Shown here piece by piece: positions 62,922 through 64,000 of a stretch of 64,000 bases of DNA (the first letter of the stretch is position 1; every line of letters begins with the position of its first letter). Origin of the DNA: Amaurobius ferox (taxonomy: Eukaryota > Arthropoda > Arachnida > Araneae > Amaurobiidae); contig OX578139.1 in NCBI GenBank assembly GCA_951213105.1, forward strand, positions 72,603,184-72,667,183, written 5' to 3'. Below the pieces are notes generated by a model, which saw only the letters and a program-made list of their open reading frames with translations, was not told the origin of the DNA and made no database searches. The position numbers and the translations under genes are program-made.

Positions 62922-63088
62922 CTGACAATTCGTCCGTGTTTTCGCCCTCTATACAAGCTGGATTTTCAGCTTCACATGATTCCTCCAAAATTCTCTCATC
63001 CTTGATCAATATAGTCAGTCAACAATTAGAGTTCCACTTCTTGTGGATCATCTTCATTCAGATCCTCGAGGATATCTTCAGGAATATT
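62922..63088 (-). other. Two further candidate short acidic exons (hypothetical)
   Basis: TTTCATGCTAG precedes 21 codons including the stop (63026-63088; NIPEDILEDLNEDDPQEVEL). TTGATCAAG precedes 28 codons plus stop (about 62922-63002; DERILEESCEAENPACIEG..., ending LSD). Each ends in its own stop. Both are strongly acidic, like the exon at 62531. They could be alternative ends of one gene, remnants, or chance. Confidence 0.22.
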
Positions 63089-63305
63089 CTAGCATGAAAG
63101 AAAGGAATATATTGGTATTGTTGAACTTTAAACGGTTTTAGACATCAGTGTTTCATCAAGACAGCATACAACAGTAAAAGCATAATTGCATCCTTGCCCC
63201 CAACTAAAGCTGCTGCTGAGCAACACTCACTCTGAACGTACCACCAAGTCTAAATTTGGCGAGGAAATGTTATGGAACCACAAAAATGGGACTTTTAAAA
63301 ATCAT

Positions 63306-63345
63306 ATGCAGTGGCGTAATCTGAAAGTGTGTTGAGGAGGGGAGA
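63306..63345 (+). repeat. Short dispersed repeat, copy 1
   Basis: ATGCAGTGGCGTAATCTGAA, then GTGTGTTGAGGAGGGG, matches 63920-63957 with a few changes. The GCAGTGGCGTA start resembles a transposon end, but the class is unknown. Confidence 0.45.
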
Positions 63346-63919
63346 ATGACCATAACTCCTCCATTGTCTCACAATAAGTTCTCCATACAATCCCTCTTTC
63401 GGTCATCGCCCCCCCCCCCTATTTTCGAGATCCATTTCACTTTATTGTTTCGGTGACGTGAGGAAATAATTCAATTTTAGTAGTTTATAACTGACGATTT
63501 TTCTCTTAAAAATACTGATAGGGAATGATAGAATAAAAATTAAACACGAATATGTAATGACATTCTGTTTAAATGAAATAAGTTTTGTGTAATGTTCCAA
63601 AAGAAGAAGAATTCCATATTTTGACAATGTATAAAATAATTTTTTCCGTGAATGTAACACAGCGATGTCCTGGCAATGACATTTTGTGATGTTCTATGTA
63701 TGCATCAATGCGATGTGCAAAGAACATCACATGCGACGTCTCGAAAGGCGGACATTCGGCTGTTGCTGGGACATACGTAGAACATCGCCGTACCATAACG
63801 CGACATTCCTGGGACATGATCAATAAACTGTATTGTAATTGTTTTGAGATGTCGTATGCATGTTTATTTTATTTTTGAAAGAAGAAACTTGTCTTTGTGA
63901 ATATCTTTAAAAGGTTGGT

Positions 63920-63957
63920 ATGCAGTGGCGTAGTCTAAAAGTATGTTGAGGAGGGGT
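63920..63957 (+). repeat. Short dispersed repeat, copy 2
   Basis: Partner of 63306-63345. The sequence continues to the window end with an inverted CATGGCCATATATGACCATG. Confidence 0.45.
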
Positions 63958-64000
63958 AGCATGGCCATATATGACCATGCTTCCCCTCTGCCATATTTTG

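Overview
The window is AT-rich eukaryotic DNA in which almost everything recognisable is a transposable element or simple repeat. The mix fits an arthropod, most likely an arachnid. It includes Tc1-like and DD41D mariner-type transposases, Penelope-like retroelements of the permuted (Naiad-like) type, a LINE with an RNase H domain, tRNA-headed SINEs and very long (TA)n tracts. The species assignment is inference. I found no convincing complete host gene; only three weak candidate terminal exons sit near the right end (62.5-63.1 kb, minus strand).

Layout. 0-8.5 kb: a partial 5S rRNA-like sequence at the left edge, two tRNA-like repeats, a tandem duplication, a GC-rich insert and a solo-LTR-like repeat. 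8.5-16 kb: a cluster of Penelope-like material, namely a minus-strand RT copy with 615-bp inverted arms between two (TA)n tracts, a relic DD41D mariner, a long plus-strand copy with an N-terminal GIY-YIG remnant, and a 600-bp foldback. 16-27 kb: a Tc1-like transposon with clean TIRs, copies of a ~930-bp non-autonomous family (called H here), a 5'-truncated LINE with exact target-site duplications (TSDs), a large palindrome and a second Penelope-associated foldback. 27-37 kb: minisatellites, a foldback, SINEs with clear TSDs, tiny ~60-bp retroposons, a 63-bp array and a degenerate satellite split by a solo-LTR-like repeat. 37-47 kb: a ~671-bp tandem duplication, more H copies (one inside a LINE RT fragment), a composite 5S+tRNA SINE with a 14-bp TSD, and a MITE. 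48.9-52.1 kb: a third, broken Penelope-like copy, again beside (TA)n. 52-64 kb: mostly featureless AT-rich DNA with two SINEs, palindromes, a TATA-bearing repeat pair and a Tc1 fragment.

Two systems stand out. First, a retroposon network shares one 3' hairpin. The LINE at 20.7-22.7 kb, the SINEs, and four insertions of only ~58-65 bp all end in an 8-bp stem, a ~30-nt loop, the same stem again, and TGGGT(C/T)TTCA. The stem differs between LINE and SINE but stays paired. The four smallest copies consist of essentially only this hairpin, each has its own TSD, and one lies beside a seven-unit tandem array of it. Second, a ~75-nt GC-rich motif that appears structured recurs eight times, beside (TA)n tracts in seven of them, at the 3' side of Penelope-like copies and in foldbacks. 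It looks like a 3'-end module of these elements.
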